Origin: Frigoribacterium sp. Leaf186
GTDB taxonomy: Bacteria; Actinomycetota; Actinomycetes; Actinomycetales; Microbacteriaceae
Length of the DNA: 64,000 nt
Assembly (NCBI RefSeq): GCF_001423905.1
Contig: NZ_LMPQ01000010.1
Coordinates: 845,332 to 909,331 of the forward strand
Reading direction: 5' to 3'
Position 1 is the first letter of the stretch; each line of letters starts with the position of its first letter. Positions 51,068 through 58,315 of this stretch are shown in pieces. The notes below the pieces were generated by a model. The model did not search any database and had not been told where the DNA came from. It saw only the letters and a list, made by a program, of their open reading frames with translations. A program made the translations under genes and the position numbers.

Positions 51068-52072
51068 TCAGAGCTCGACGGCGACGGAGACGCGCTCGAC
51101 CGCCGAGCGGGCGGCGGCGTCGGCGAGGACGAGGGCCGCGCGACCGTCGGCGAAGGTCGGGCTCGCGGACTCCTCGCCCCGGGCCAGGTCGATGAACGCG
51201 CGCAGCTCGGCGACGTAGGCCGCGGCGTACCGCTCGAGGAAGAAGTCCTGGTACGGCGGCTTCGCCTCGACCCGGGAGGCGGTGGAGACGCTGACGAGGC
51301 TGGTGAGCGCGTTCGACACCTGCAGCGAACCCTCGGCGCCGAACGCCTCGAGGCGCTGGTCGTAGCCCACGGCGCTGTGCCGGGAGTTCGTGATCGAGAC
51401 CAGGGCCCCGGTGGACGACCGGAGAGTCACCATCGCGGTGTCGTAGTCGCCGTGCTCGCGGGCACCCGGGTCGAAGACGGTCGTGCCGGTCGCCGTCACC
51501 TCGACGATGTCGGGAAGGAAGAACCGGGCCATGTCGAAGTCGTGGATGGTCATGTCGCGGAAGATGCCTCCCGAGACCCCGACGTAGGCGGCGGGCGGGG
51601 CCGCCGGGTCGCGGCTGACGATCGAGAGCTGCTCGAGCTCGCCGATCTCGCCGGCGGCCACCCGGGCACGCGCGGCGGCGAACGCGGGATCGAAGCGGCG
51701 GTTGAAGCCCAGGGCGATCGGCACGCCCGAGGACTGCACGCGGGGGAGCAGCGCGTCGACCCGCGCGATGTCGAGGTCGATCGGCTTCTCGCAGAGCGCG
51801 GGCACTCCGGCGTCGAGCGCTGCCCCGAGCAGGTCCACGTGGGTCGCGGTGGGCGAGGCGATGAGGACGGCGTCGACGTCGCCCGATGCGAACATCTCGG
51901 CGGCGTCGGTCGTCACGGTGCCGCCGTGACGTGCCGAGACGGCCTCGGCGCCCTCGACGAAGGGATCGCAGACCCAGGCGAGGGTGGCCTCGGGGTCGGC
52001 CGCGATGTTCGCGGCGTGGACCTGGCCGATGCGGCCGGTGCCGATGAGTCCGAAGCGGAGCGGAGTGGTCAC
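51068..52072 (-). CDS. iolG: Inositol 2-dehydrogenase
   Basis: The 334-residue Gfo/Idh/MocA protein has the Rossmann motif GLIGTGRIGQVHAANIA and CEKPIDLDIARVD with the catalytic Lys. Also seen are FNRRFDPAFAAARARVAAGEIG and the active-site DMTIHDFDMARFF (Asp/His). These are hallmarks of bacterial IolG, which oxidises myo-inositol to 2-keto-myo-inositol with NAD. It starts with GTG and has an AAGGA site. It is the middle gene of the leftward iolE-iolG-isomerase unit. Confidence 0.92.
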   Translation of the reverse strand: MTTPLRFGLIGTGRIGQVHAANIAADPEATLAWVCDPFVEGAEAVSARHGGTVTTDAAEMFASGDVDAVLIASPTATHVDLLGAALDAGVPALCEKPIDLDIARVDALLPRVQSSGVPIALGFNRRFDPAFAAARARVAAGEIGELEQLSIVSRDPAAPPAAYVGVSGGIFRDMTIHDFDMARFFLPDIVEVTATGTTVFDPGAREHGDYDTAMVTLRSSTGALVSITNSRHSAVGYDQRLEAFGAEGSLQVSNALTSLVSVSTASRVEAKPPYQDFFLERYAAAYVAELRAFIDLARGEESASPTFADGRAALVLADAAARSAVERVSVAVEL

Positions 52073-52136
52073 GTCGTCGTCCTTGCTGCCCGTGGGCGTC
52101 GTGGGGCCCCGAGGGGCGGGAGGGGGAGGAGGCGCG

Positions 52137-53054
52137 TCAGGCCCATGCGCGCAGGGCGTCGCGGTTGACGAGTTGGTCGGCGCCGCGCGCGGCGCGGAAC
52201 TCGGAGAGGTCGGCGTCCGGGCCGTTCAAGACGTCCTGCTCGACGACGATCCAGCCGTCGTAGTCCCGGCGGTCGACGGCGGTCATGACCGCGTCGAGGT
52301 CGACGTCGCCCTGCCCGAAGGCCACGAAGGCGCCCGAGGACCAGACCTCGCGCATCCCGCCGCCCTCGCGCAGCACCCGGCGGAGCTCGGCGACGTCGAC
52401 GTCCTTGAGGTGCAGGTGGTTGATGCGGTCGCCCCAGCGCTCGATCGCGAGCACGGGGTCGCCGCCCCCGATCACCAGGTGCCCGGTGTCGAGGGTCAGG
52501 CCGACGTCGACCGCTCCGAGGAACCGGTCGATCTCGTCGGGCGACTCGACGAACGTGCCCGCGTGGTGGTGGAAGGTCGGTTCGAAGCCTGCTGCCCGCG
52601 TCACGCCGACGGCGCGCTCGACGTTGGTGGCGAGGGTCGCCCACCGGCGCTCGTCCAGGGGGTCGGTGGTGGCGCCGCGGCCCGGGCCGGCGCGGCGCGC
52701 GTCGGACCCATCGTCGGCGAGGGTCGGCAACGGCAGCCGCGCGGGCCCGTCCTCGCAGGCCTCGGCGAAGAGGCGCAGCGTCGCGTCCAGCTGGGGGAGC
52801 GCTGCCTCGAAGGCCTCGTCATCCGAGAACGGCAGTTGTATCCACCCGCCGGCGAGTTCGAGGCCCGAGCGGGCGAGTCGTGCGCGGAGCTCGTCGCCCC
52901 GGCCGAGGTAGTCGACGGGCCCGAGGTCGACGCCGGCGTAGCCGCTCTCGGCCAGGACGTCGACGAGTTCGTCGGGCCCGACGACGTCCGCGCCCTCGGG
53001 GGTGAGTTCGAAGACGCCGAAGCTGACCGGGGCTCCGGCGACGGAGGCCTTCAT
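52137..53054 (-). CDS. iolE: Myo-inosose-2 dehydratase
   Basis: The 305-residue TIM-barrel protein has an N-terminal GAPVSFGVFEL, close to the APVSWGV start of IolE. The metal ligands lie in THHHAGTFVES, LTLDTGHLVIGGGD, NHLHLKDV and GWIVVEQD. It dehydrates 2-keto-myo-inositol to the dione used by IolD. It opens the leftward unit, and a conserved regulatory box and a possible 14-codon leader overlap its start. Confidence 0.9.
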   Translation of the reverse strand: MKASVAGAPVSFGVFELTPEGADVVGPDELVDVLAESGYAGVDLGPVDYLGRGDELRARLARSGLELAGGWIQLPFSDDEAFEAALPQLDATLRLFAEACEDGPARLPLPTLADDGSDARRAGPGRGATTDPLDERRWATLATNVERAVGVTRAAGFEPTFHHHAGTFVESPDEIDRFLGAVDVGLTLDTGHLVIGGGDPVLAIERWGDRINHLHLKDVDVAELRRVLREGGGMREVWSSGAFVAFGQGDVDLDAVMTAVDRRDYDGWIVVEQDVLNGPDADLSEFRAARGADQLVNRDALRAWA

Positions 53055-53095
53055 CGGTGGGCCGGACGAAGGGTGCGGGCGATGGACTGGTTCAT
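53051..53095 (-). CDS. Possible 14-residue leader peptide before iolE
   Basis: A frame encoding MNQSIARTLRPAHR starts at the ATG of the shared 20-bp box, at the same position iolC uses as its real start. Its stop overlaps the iolE start (ATGA). If the box is a leaderless promoter, ribosomes would read this peptide first and reach iolE by coupling. It may be a chance frame. Confidence 0.3.
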   Translation of the reverse strand: MNQSIARTLRPAHR

Positions 53096-53111
53096 ACGTC
53101 TCTGTACAACT
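53092..53111 (-). promoter_or_regulatory. Shared inositol-cluster box, iolE copy
   Basis: Read on the reverse strand this is AGTTGTACAGAGACGTATGA, identical at 19 of 20 positions to the box on the iolC start codon 14.5 kb away. Such conservation outside coding constraint points to a common promoter/operator. Confidence 0.7.
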
Positions 53112-53126
53112 TCCAGGTGAGGAGCA

Positions 53127-53140
53127 ATTGTCCTAACAAT
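53127..53140. promoter_or_regulatory. Inverted repeat ATTGT-CCTA-ACAAT
   Basis: A perfect 5-bp inverted repeat with a 4-nt centre lies 16 bp upstream of the iolE box, similar to 48931-48944. It is a candidate operator of the cluster GntR protein. Confidence 0.5.
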
Positions 53141-53238
53141 GGCACAAACTCGGAGGCGCGGCAACGGTGGGCGAGCCGGTCGCGTCGGCAGGCGAGGTCG
53201 TCCTTCCCCGAGGGCGAGGAGGGCTCGGGGACGACGAA

Positions 53239-53271
53239 GGGCCCGTCGCTCCCTGGGGGGACGACGGGCCC
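53239..53271. terminator. Terminator hairpin of the surface-protein gene
   Basis: GGGCCCGTCG (53239-53248) pairs with CGACGGGCCC (53262-53271) around a 13-nt loop, 26 bp past the stop of the leftward gene. Confidence 0.7.
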
Positions 53272-53296
53272 TCGGTCGTTGCTCGGTGTCAGGTGG

Positions 53297-54778
53297 TCAG
53301 AGCCGGACGCGGCGACGGAGTCGGACGACGGTCAGGGCCGTACCCACCGAGAGCAGGCCGCCGGCCAGGGTGAGCAGGACTCCGGTGCCGTCGGCTCCGG
53401 TGTAGGCGAGGTGGCCCGACGCGGCGACGGGCCTGGCGTCGGTGCCCGCCGGCACGACGGCTGCCGTGGCCTTCACCTCGACGGGCACGACCGCCGTGTA
53501 GCCCGCGAGCGTGACGGTCAGGGAGCGGGAACCGGGGCCGTGGAAGGTGACCGCCGGGGCTCCGTACTCCGACGCGCCGACCACGTCACCTCGGCCGCTC
53601 GACGTCACGAGGGTGGAGTCGGCCGGCGCGGGGTAGCCCTCGGGCGAGACGGGGTTGAAGAACTCGTCGACGAAGTAGACGCCGACGGAGGCGGTCTCGC
53701 CGTCGCTGACGACGAGGGTCGTGCTGTCTCCGTCGAGGGACGAGGCGGTGCCGTACTCGCCGTCTCCGTCGTACTCCCCTGTCGTCAGCACCGCGATGCC
53801 CGCGACCGGTGCCGGGACGACCTCGAGGTCGACGACGAGGAGCTCGCCGATGCCGACGGGGTTGAGGGGCGTGACGCCGAACGAATACCGGCCGACCTGA
53901 GTGGTCGTCCCGGCGATCGTCAGGAACCCGGCACCCTCGGTGGCGGTGGCCTCTGCGGGGAGGGTCGCGACCAGCGTGCTCGGGGCGGCGGTCATGTAGA
54001 CGCCGGGCGTGGGGTCGCCGGTGGCCGTCCACGTGAACGAGAACGGCTGTCCGGCCACGACGGTGAGGTCGGTGCCCGGCTGCGAGGTGAACGTCGGCGC
54101 CACCCCGGCGGCGACGCGGCGGTCGCTCGTGACCGTCGTCGGCTCGTCGTCGGCCTCCGGGCCGGTGCCCGTGACCGCGACCTCGACGACGTGACCCGCG
54201 TCGGCACGCGTGAGCACGTACGTCTCGGCGACGGCGCCCTCGACGAGCGAACCGTCGCGGGTCCACTGGTAGGTGAACGTCGTGCCGTCGGGCCAGCCCT
54301 CGGTCACGGCGGTCTGCAGGTCGCCGACCTCGGTGTCGCCCGAGATCGTCACCGTGCCGGGCTCGGTCGCGGCGGCGATCCCGACGACGTCGTCCGCACC
54401 GGTCGTCGTCTCGGGGGCGGCCTGGCCCGCCGGGGCCTCGTCCTGCCCGGGAGCCTGCGCCTGCGCGTCGTCCGTGGCAGGGGTCTCGGCGGCGTCGTCG
54501 GCCGGGGTCGCCTCGTCTGCGGGAGCAGGCGTCGACGGGGAAGCGGGGTCGGCGGGCGCGGCCTCGACCGGGGCCGACGAGGCCTCGGTCGGGGAAGGTG
54601 CCTCGTCGGTGACGGGAGCCGACGTCGATGCCTGGTCCGCGCCTCCTTCGGCGGGTGTCGCCGTCGCCGCCGCGCTGGTCGGCGCGGCCGGCGCCGCCTG
54701 CGCCGACAGTGCCGTCCCGCTCAGCATCACAGCGATCGCGGACGGCAGGACCAGTGCCGTGAGCACGGATCTCTTCAT
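53297..54778 (-). CDS. Cell-wall-anchored surface protein with LAYTG sorting signal
   Basis: The 493-residue protein has a Sec signal peptide (KRSVLTALVLPSAIAVMLSG, cleavage near ALSAQA). A long Ala/Pro/Asp/Glu-rich low-complexity region (about 30-130) is followed by Ig-like beta domains (YQWTRDGSLVEG, TFTSQPGTDLTVVAGQPFSFTW). The end carries LAYTG (457-461), a hydrophobic helix and RLRRRVRL. LAxTG is the recognition motif of class E sortases, common in actinobacteria. No sortase gene is in the window. The function is probably structural or adhesive. Confidence 0.85.
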   Translation of the reverse strand: MKRSVLTALVLPSAIAVMLSGTALSAQAAPAAPTSAAATATPAEGGADQASTSAPVTDEAPSPTEASSAPVEAAPADPASPSTPAPADEATPADDAAETPATDDAQAQAPGQDEAPAGQAAPETTTGADDVVGIAAATEPGTVTISGDTEVGDLQTAVTEGWPDGTTFTYQWTRDGSLVEGAVAETYVLTRADAGHVVEVAVTGTGPEADDEPTTVTSDRRVAAGVAPTFTSQPGTDLTVVAGQPFSFTWTATGDPTPGVYMTAAPSTLVATLPAEATATEGAGFLTIAGTTTQVGRYSFGVTPLNPVGIGELLVVDLEVVPAPVAGIAVLTTGEYDGDGEYGTASSLDGDSTTLVVSDGETASVGVYFVDEFFNPVSPEGYPAPADSTLVTSSGRGDVVGASEYGAPAVTFHGPGSRSLTVTLAGYTAVVPVEVKATAAVVPAGTDARPVAASGHLAYTGADGTGVLLTLAGGLLSVGTALTVVRLRRRVRL

Positions 54779-55007
54779 GGTGTTCCCCCTCGTACGAGTC
54801 GGTCGTGGTGCGAACCGACGGCCCGCCCCTGAGCCCCGACGACCGTGACGTCGTGGGGTTCGATGACCCCACCGTACGAGCGCGTTCGGCCCCGTGGTGG
54901 CGGCGTTACCTGCTCGTTGCGAAAGGTCATCCGGTCGACTGAGAAAAGATCATCTCGAGGGCTCGTCAGGATCGGCGCTCGCAGGACAGGGCGGGCGGCC
55001 CCGCCCC

Positions 55008-55280
55008 TCAGTCGTAGACGCGGCCCAGCACCCAGCCGCCGTCGGCGCCGAGGACGACCTCGAACATGTGCGTCGTGCCGTCGTCGTCGGTGGCCTGGAA
55101 CCGCCAGCCGACGAACCGACGCGGCGGGTGCGTGATGAAGTCGGGCGTGACGGCCGGCTCGACCCGCAGCTCGGTCGGGGTGTCGGTCACGCGCCACCGC
55201 CGGCACGACCAGACCAGCCGCGCGGGCAGGTCGCGCTCGAACCAGAGCGCCACGGGCTCATGGGTGGTCTGCGTGCTCAT
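55008..55280 (-). CDS. DUF6504-like small protein under an SOS box
   Basis: The 90-residue protein has a Trp/Arg-rich pattern (EPVALWF, RLVWSCRRWRV, GWRFQATDDDG, MFEVVL, GWVLGRVYD). It resembles the DUF6504 family that, as I recall, is often encoded beside ImuB/DnaE2 mutasome genes in actinobacteria. The family assignment is moderate. ATG at 55280 has a strong AGGAGG site. A perfect LexA box lies 18 bp upstream, so induction by DNA damage is expected. No other SOS gene is adjacent. Confidence 0.65.
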   Translation of the reverse strand: MSTQTTHEPVALWFERDLPARLVWSCRRWRVTDTPTELRVEPAVTPDFITHPPRRFVGWRFQATDDDGTTHMFEVVLGADGGWVLGRVYD

Positions 55281-55297
55281 GTCGTCCTCCTGCTCGT

Positions 55298-55313
55298 TCG
55301 AACGTGTGTTCGA
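55298..55313. promoter_or_regulatory. LexA (SOS) box
   Basis: TCGAAC-GTGT-GTTCGA is a perfect match to the actinobacterial/Gram-positive LexA operator. It lies 18 bp ahead of the leftward ATG at 55280 and 148 bp from the rightward gene, so it mainly controls the leftward one. Confidence 0.85.
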
Positions 55314-55460
55314 ACGAATCGAGTGTAGGTCAGGCCGACGGGGTGGGCAACCGGATCACGATCGTCTGCCCGGACAGGGGGTCGATCGGGTCGCCCCGCG
55401 CTGGATATGATCCGGCGTGACCCGCCGACCCGACGGCCCGGTCGACGAAGGAGGACGACC

Positions 55461-56288
55461 GTGAGCACACCGATCGAGCCGGGCGTGCCCGACCAGCCGC
55501 AGGAGCAGCCGACCGGTGCCTGGCCGCAGCCGCAATCCCAGCAGCCGCAGCCGCAGGAGCAGCCGTCCGGTGCCTGGCCCCAGCCGCAGCCGGGCGTCTC
55601 GCCGCACGACCCGTTCGCGACGCCGGCGCCCACCCAGGCCTGGGCCGCCCACGACCCCTACGCCGCGCCTCCCGCGTTCTTGCCGGCCTTGCCGCCGCAG
55701 CCCTCGAGGACCCCGTGGATCGTCGGGATCGTGGGCACGGCCGTCGTCGCGCTCGTCGTGGGTGGCGGTGCCGGCCTGCTCGGCGGGTTGTCGCTCGCCG
55801 GCGGCGTGGCCGGTTACGAGGCCGGCTACGGCGACGGCTCGACGTACGGCGACGAGGACCCCACCACGTGGTTCGGCTCCGACGCGGTCTACGGCGACTA
55901 CCTCTACCCCCTCGACTTCTCGGGCGTCACCGGCGTCGACGGTCTCGACGTCGGCACCTGCTTCACCGTCGGCGACCTCGGTCGCGAGGGCACGGGCGAC
56001 GTCGAGACGGCCTCGTGCGACGAGGCCCACGACGAGGAGGCGTACCTCGTCGGTGAGCTCGACGGCGGGGAGTTCCCCGGTGGCCTCGAGGTCTTCGACG
56101 AGGCCTCCGCGCAGTGCGACGCCGCCTTCGCCGACTACGTGGGGGCGTCGTACGACGAGTCGCTGGTCGACTACGGCGTGCTCGCACCCACCGAGAAGGG
56201 TTGGGACGACGGCGAGCGGTCGGTCGTCTGCTACCTCTACACGTACGGCACCACGCGCGTCGGCAGCCTGGCGGGCTCGGGCGCCTAG
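55461..56288 (+). CDS. Septum-formation-domain membrane protein
   Basis: The 275-residue protein has a Pro/Gln-rich cytoplasmic N-terminus with imperfect PSGAWPQPQ repeats (about 10-50) and a membrane segment near 86-115 (VGIVGTAVVALVVGGGAGLL). The extracellular Cys-containing domain (VGTCFTVGD, ASCDEAHDEEAYLVG, SVVCYLYT) fits the septum-formation family. Three or more cysteines suggest disulfides. GTG at 55461 has GAAGGAGG. The stop codon lies in a 14-bp tandem repeat shared with the convergent gene. Confidence 0.75.
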   Translation: MSTPIEPGVPDQPQEQPTGAWPQPQSQQPQPQEQPSGAWPQPQPGVSPHDPFATPAPTQAWAAHDPYAAPPAFLPALPPQPSRTPWIVGIVGTAVVALVVGGGAGLLGGLSLAGGVAGYEAGYGDGSTYGDEDPTTWFGSDAVYGDYLYPLDFSGVTGVDGLDVGTCFTVGDLGREGTGDVETASCDEAHDEEAYLVGELDGGEFPGGLEVFDEASAQCDAAFADYVGASYDESLVDYGVLAPTEKGWDDGERSVVCYLYTYGTTRVGSLAGSGA

Positions 56289-56322
56289 GCCGGGGCGCCT
56301 AGGCCGGGGCGCCTAGGCCGGG
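56279..56322. repeat. 14-bp tandem repeat carrying both stop codons
   Basis: Three copies of GGGCGCCTAGGCCG. CCTAGG is palindromic, so each unit offers a TAG on either strand. The first unit supplies the stop of the rightward gene and the third that of the leftward gene. Confidence 0.8.
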
Positions 56323-57113
56323 ACGCCGGGGCCGGCGTCGCTGCCGCAGCGTTCGTCGGCGGTCTCGGCGTGGCCGAGCGACGACACGACCGCCGGCGCG
56401 ATGGCCTGCCCCCAACGCCGGTGCATGGTCGACCACGAGAGCAGCTCCTGGTGGTACAGCCCCTCGGAGCACCACTCGGGGAACGGCACCCACGATGCCC
56501 CGGGCAGGGTGAGCGCGACCCGGGCCGTCAGCGCGTTGAGGCGTTCGATCTGCGTCGTGAGCAGTCGCTTCGCCACCGGGGGGATGGGTCGGAACTCGGC
56601 CATCGGCGGGATGCCGACGTAGACGATCCGGCAGTCCGGGCCGGCGGTCCCGCGCACGCGGTCGGCCAGGCGGCGCAGGTCGGCCTCCCACGAGTCGCCC
56701 TCGGTCGCCAGCAGCACGTCGCAGATGCCGAGCAGCACCACGGCGACGTCCGCCGGCTCGTCGGGCAGGTCGATGCGCGCGGCCTCGGCAGCCGTCAGCA
56801 CGGGCGCCGAGACCTCGCGCCAGGTGACGCCGCGACCTCGGGACGAGCCGACGAGCCGGGCCGTCTGGCTGGCACAGGTGAGGTCGTGGTCGAGCACGCC
56901 GAAGCCCTCGACGGCGATGCTGCCGACGAAGAGCAGCCGGACGGGGTCGGGGCCTTCGATGACGGTGCGGCGGGCGTCGCGGGGGAACGGCGCTCGCGCC
57001 AGTTCGCGCCGGTAGAGGGCGAGGTGGAGGCGGAAGAGGGGCTTCGCGGCCCGGACGACCGCCGCGATCAGGCGGCCGTGTCGGCGGGGGGTCGGGGGTT
57101 CGACCAGGGGCAT
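56313..57113 (-). CDS. SGNH/GDSL hydrolase-like protein with altered motifs
   Basis: The 266-residue protein has a block order like SGNH hydrolases. LLFVGSIAVEGFGV stands where GDSL is usual, a middle block reads VVLLGICDVLL where GxND is expected, PPMAEFRPIPP follows, and the late His is in STMHRRWGQAIA. The catalytic Ser may be kept, but block I Asp and block III Asn are not clear, so activity is uncertain. ATG at 57113 was chosen over upstream in-frame starts because the palindrome 57155-57175 and promoter-like sequence lie upstream. Confidence 0.6.
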   Translation of the reverse strand: MPLVEPPTPRRHGRLIAAVVRAAKPLFRLHLALYRRELARAPFPRDARRTVIEGPDPVRLLFVGSIAVEGFGVLDHDLTCASQTARLVGSSRGRGVTWREVSAPVLTAAEAARIDLPDEPADVAVVLLGICDVLLATEGDSWEADLRRLADRVRGTAGPDCRIVYVGIPPMAEFRPIPPVAKRLLTTQIERLNALTARVALTLPGASWVPFPEWCSEGLYHQELLSWSTMHRRWGQAIAPAVVSSLGHAETADERCGSDAGPGVPA

Positions 57114-57154
57114 GAGTGTTCGCAATCCGTGCGGTGCAGGAGGCGCGGCTCCTG

Positions 57155-57175
57155 ACGGTCTCGTCCTGAGACCGT
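57155..57175. promoter_or_regulatory. Perfect palindrome ahead of the SGNH-like gene
   Basis: ACGGTCTC-GTCCT-GAGACCGT is an 8-bp perfect inverted repeat 42 bp upstream of the leftward ATG. It could be an operator or a leader hairpin. A GGAGGCGCGG motif lies between it and the gene. Confidence 0.45.
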
Positions 57176-57378
57176 AGCCAGTCTGGTGGTCCCCCGAAAA
57201 GAGGACAGGCCCCCATCGTGGGGCACGCATCGGAAAACGGCTAATCGACGGGCCGTCGGAGGCGCCGTGGACGGCCGCGACGCGCACGTTGTCCGCAATG
57301 CGAACTGCACGCCGATGTAGTTAGAAGGTCTAGCTACCCCATGGTTTCATTCGTGTGTACCGACTTCACGGGCGGTGC

Positions 57379-57404
57379 GGACCGCGGCTCCCGAGCCGCG
57401 GTCC
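57379..57404 (+). promoter_or_regulatory. Leader hairpin upstream of the small-peptide genes
   Basis: GGACCGCGGCT (57379-57389) pairs perfectly with AGCCGCGGTCC (57394-57404) around CCCG, 55 bp before the ATG at 57460. A 22-codon frame (57341-57409) runs through it. The arrangement resembles an attenuator. The remainder of the 346-bp gap 57114-57459 shows no gene. Confidence 0.4.
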
Positions 57405-57459
57405 CCTGAGACCAGCAACACCGGCAGACAGCACAGGGCTGCCGAGAAACGGACACACC

Positions 57460-57630
57460 ATGACACTCCTCACCCCGTCGCGTCGCCGCTCCGACGAGAG
57501 CCGCAGCCCCTTCTCCGAGGTCCGCGAGACCGAGCGCCAGGCGACCCTCTTCGTCATCGCCACGGCCGCCGTGGGCGCGAGCGCCAGCCTCGTCGCCGCC
57601 CTCTTCCTCAGCAACGGGCTCTTCCTGTGA
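57460..57630 (+). CDS. Small single-helix membrane peptide
   Basis: The 56-residue product has a charged first half (SRRRSDESRSPFSEVRETER) and one membrane helix (TLFVIATAAVGASASLVAAL) ending LSNGLFL. It has no recognised family. Its stop overlaps the GTG of a 27-codon frame, which suggests a two-peptide operon. A long leader with a strong hairpin precedes it. Confidence 0.5.
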   Translation: MTLLTPSRRRSDESRSPFSEVRETERQATLFVIATAAVGASASLVAALFLSNGLFL

Positions 57631-57710
57631 ACGACGACCAGACCTCCCTCGAGCTGGCTCCCACCGAGCCCATCGACCTGTCGATGCTGTTCGAGATCGA
57701 CGGGGCCTAG
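57627..57710 (+). CDS. 27-residue acidic peptide coupled to the membrane peptide
   Basis: GTG at 57627 overlaps the previous stop (GTGA) and the frame encodes an acidic peptide (NDDQTSLELAP, then LFEIDGA). Coupling, a GC3-rich pattern and a position directly behind a membrane peptide make it a plausible real peptide. It could act as a signalling peptide, the leader of a modified peptide or a partner subunit. No modifying enzyme is nearby. Confidence 0.4.
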   Translation: MNDDQTSLELAPTEPIDLSMLFEIDGA

Positions 57711-57786
57711 GCCCGAACGCCCTGGGGCGTCGCGAGGCCCGTGGCGCCGGGGGCCCGCGTCCATGTTCCTTGGAGCCCGCGCCTCC

Positions 57787-57792
57787 TAACCT
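57787..57792 (+). promoter_or_regulatory. -10 box TAACCT of a leaderless promoter
   Basis: TAACCT ends 7 nt before the ATG at 57800. It directly abuts a GCGCCTCC motif copy. Confidence 0.5.
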
Positions 57793-57799
57793 GGTCGGC

Positions 57800-58225
57800 A
57801 TGCAGACCACCGATCCGGCCCGCGTTGACCCGGCCGCGCGCCTCGACGACCGGTACGGGCGACGGCCCGGTCGGGCCGGGCGGTCGCGACTGGTCGCCCT
57901 CGTCGCCGGAGCGGCCGTCGCCCTCGTGGTGACGGCGTGGGTCGTGCTCGTCGCCTTCGACGGCGACTCGGCCGAGCTCGAGGTGAGTCACTACGGGTTC
58001 ACGGTCGCCGGTGACGACGCAGTCGACGTGCAGTACACGATCAACGTCGCCCGCGGCACCGACGTCGGCTGCGCGGTGCAGGCGCTCAACGAGAACCGTG
58101 CCGTCGTCGGCTGGAAGGTCGTCGACCTGCCCGCCGTCGACGCCCACACCCAGACCTACACGACCTCGCTCGTGACGAGCGAACGGGCGGTGACCGGCTC
58201 CGCCTACCGCTGCTGGGTGCTCTGA
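57800..58225 (+). CDS. DUF4307-family membrane protein
   Basis: The 141-residue protein has a short basic cytoplasmic N-terminus, one membrane helix (LVALVAGAAVALVVTAWVVL, about 31-50) and an extracellular beta domain. The ending is of DUF4307 type, with two cysteines (VGCAVQALNENRAVVGWKVV and AYRCWVL). The family is found only in actinobacteria and has no known role. ATG at 57800 follows a leaderless -10 box. A perfect motif hairpin separates it from the convergent reductase gene. Confidence 0.82.
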   Translation: MQTTDPARVDPAARLDDRYGRRPGRAGRSRLVALVAGAAVALVVTAWVVLVAFDGDSAELEVSHYGFTVAGDDAVDVQYTINVARGTDVGCAVQALNENRAVVGWKVVDLPAVDAHTQTYTTSLVTSERAVTGSAYRCWVL

Positions 58226-58242
58226 ACCGCACCTTCGGGGCG

Positions 58243-58291
58243 GACGACGCGACCCGCGCCTCCTGTGCAGGAGGCGCGGGTCGCGTTCGTC
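58243..58291. terminator. Long motif hairpin between convergent genes
   Basis: CGCGACCCGCGCCTCCT (58248-58264) pairs perfectly over 17 bp with its complement (58269-58285) around GTGC. One bulge extends the stem to 58243-58291. It lies between the 3' ends of the DUF4307 and reductase genes, so it is probably a bidirectional terminator. It is the clearest paired copy of the dispersed motif. Confidence 0.75.
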
Positions 58292-58315
58292 AGCGGGCGT
58301 CACCGCCCGGCCGGG

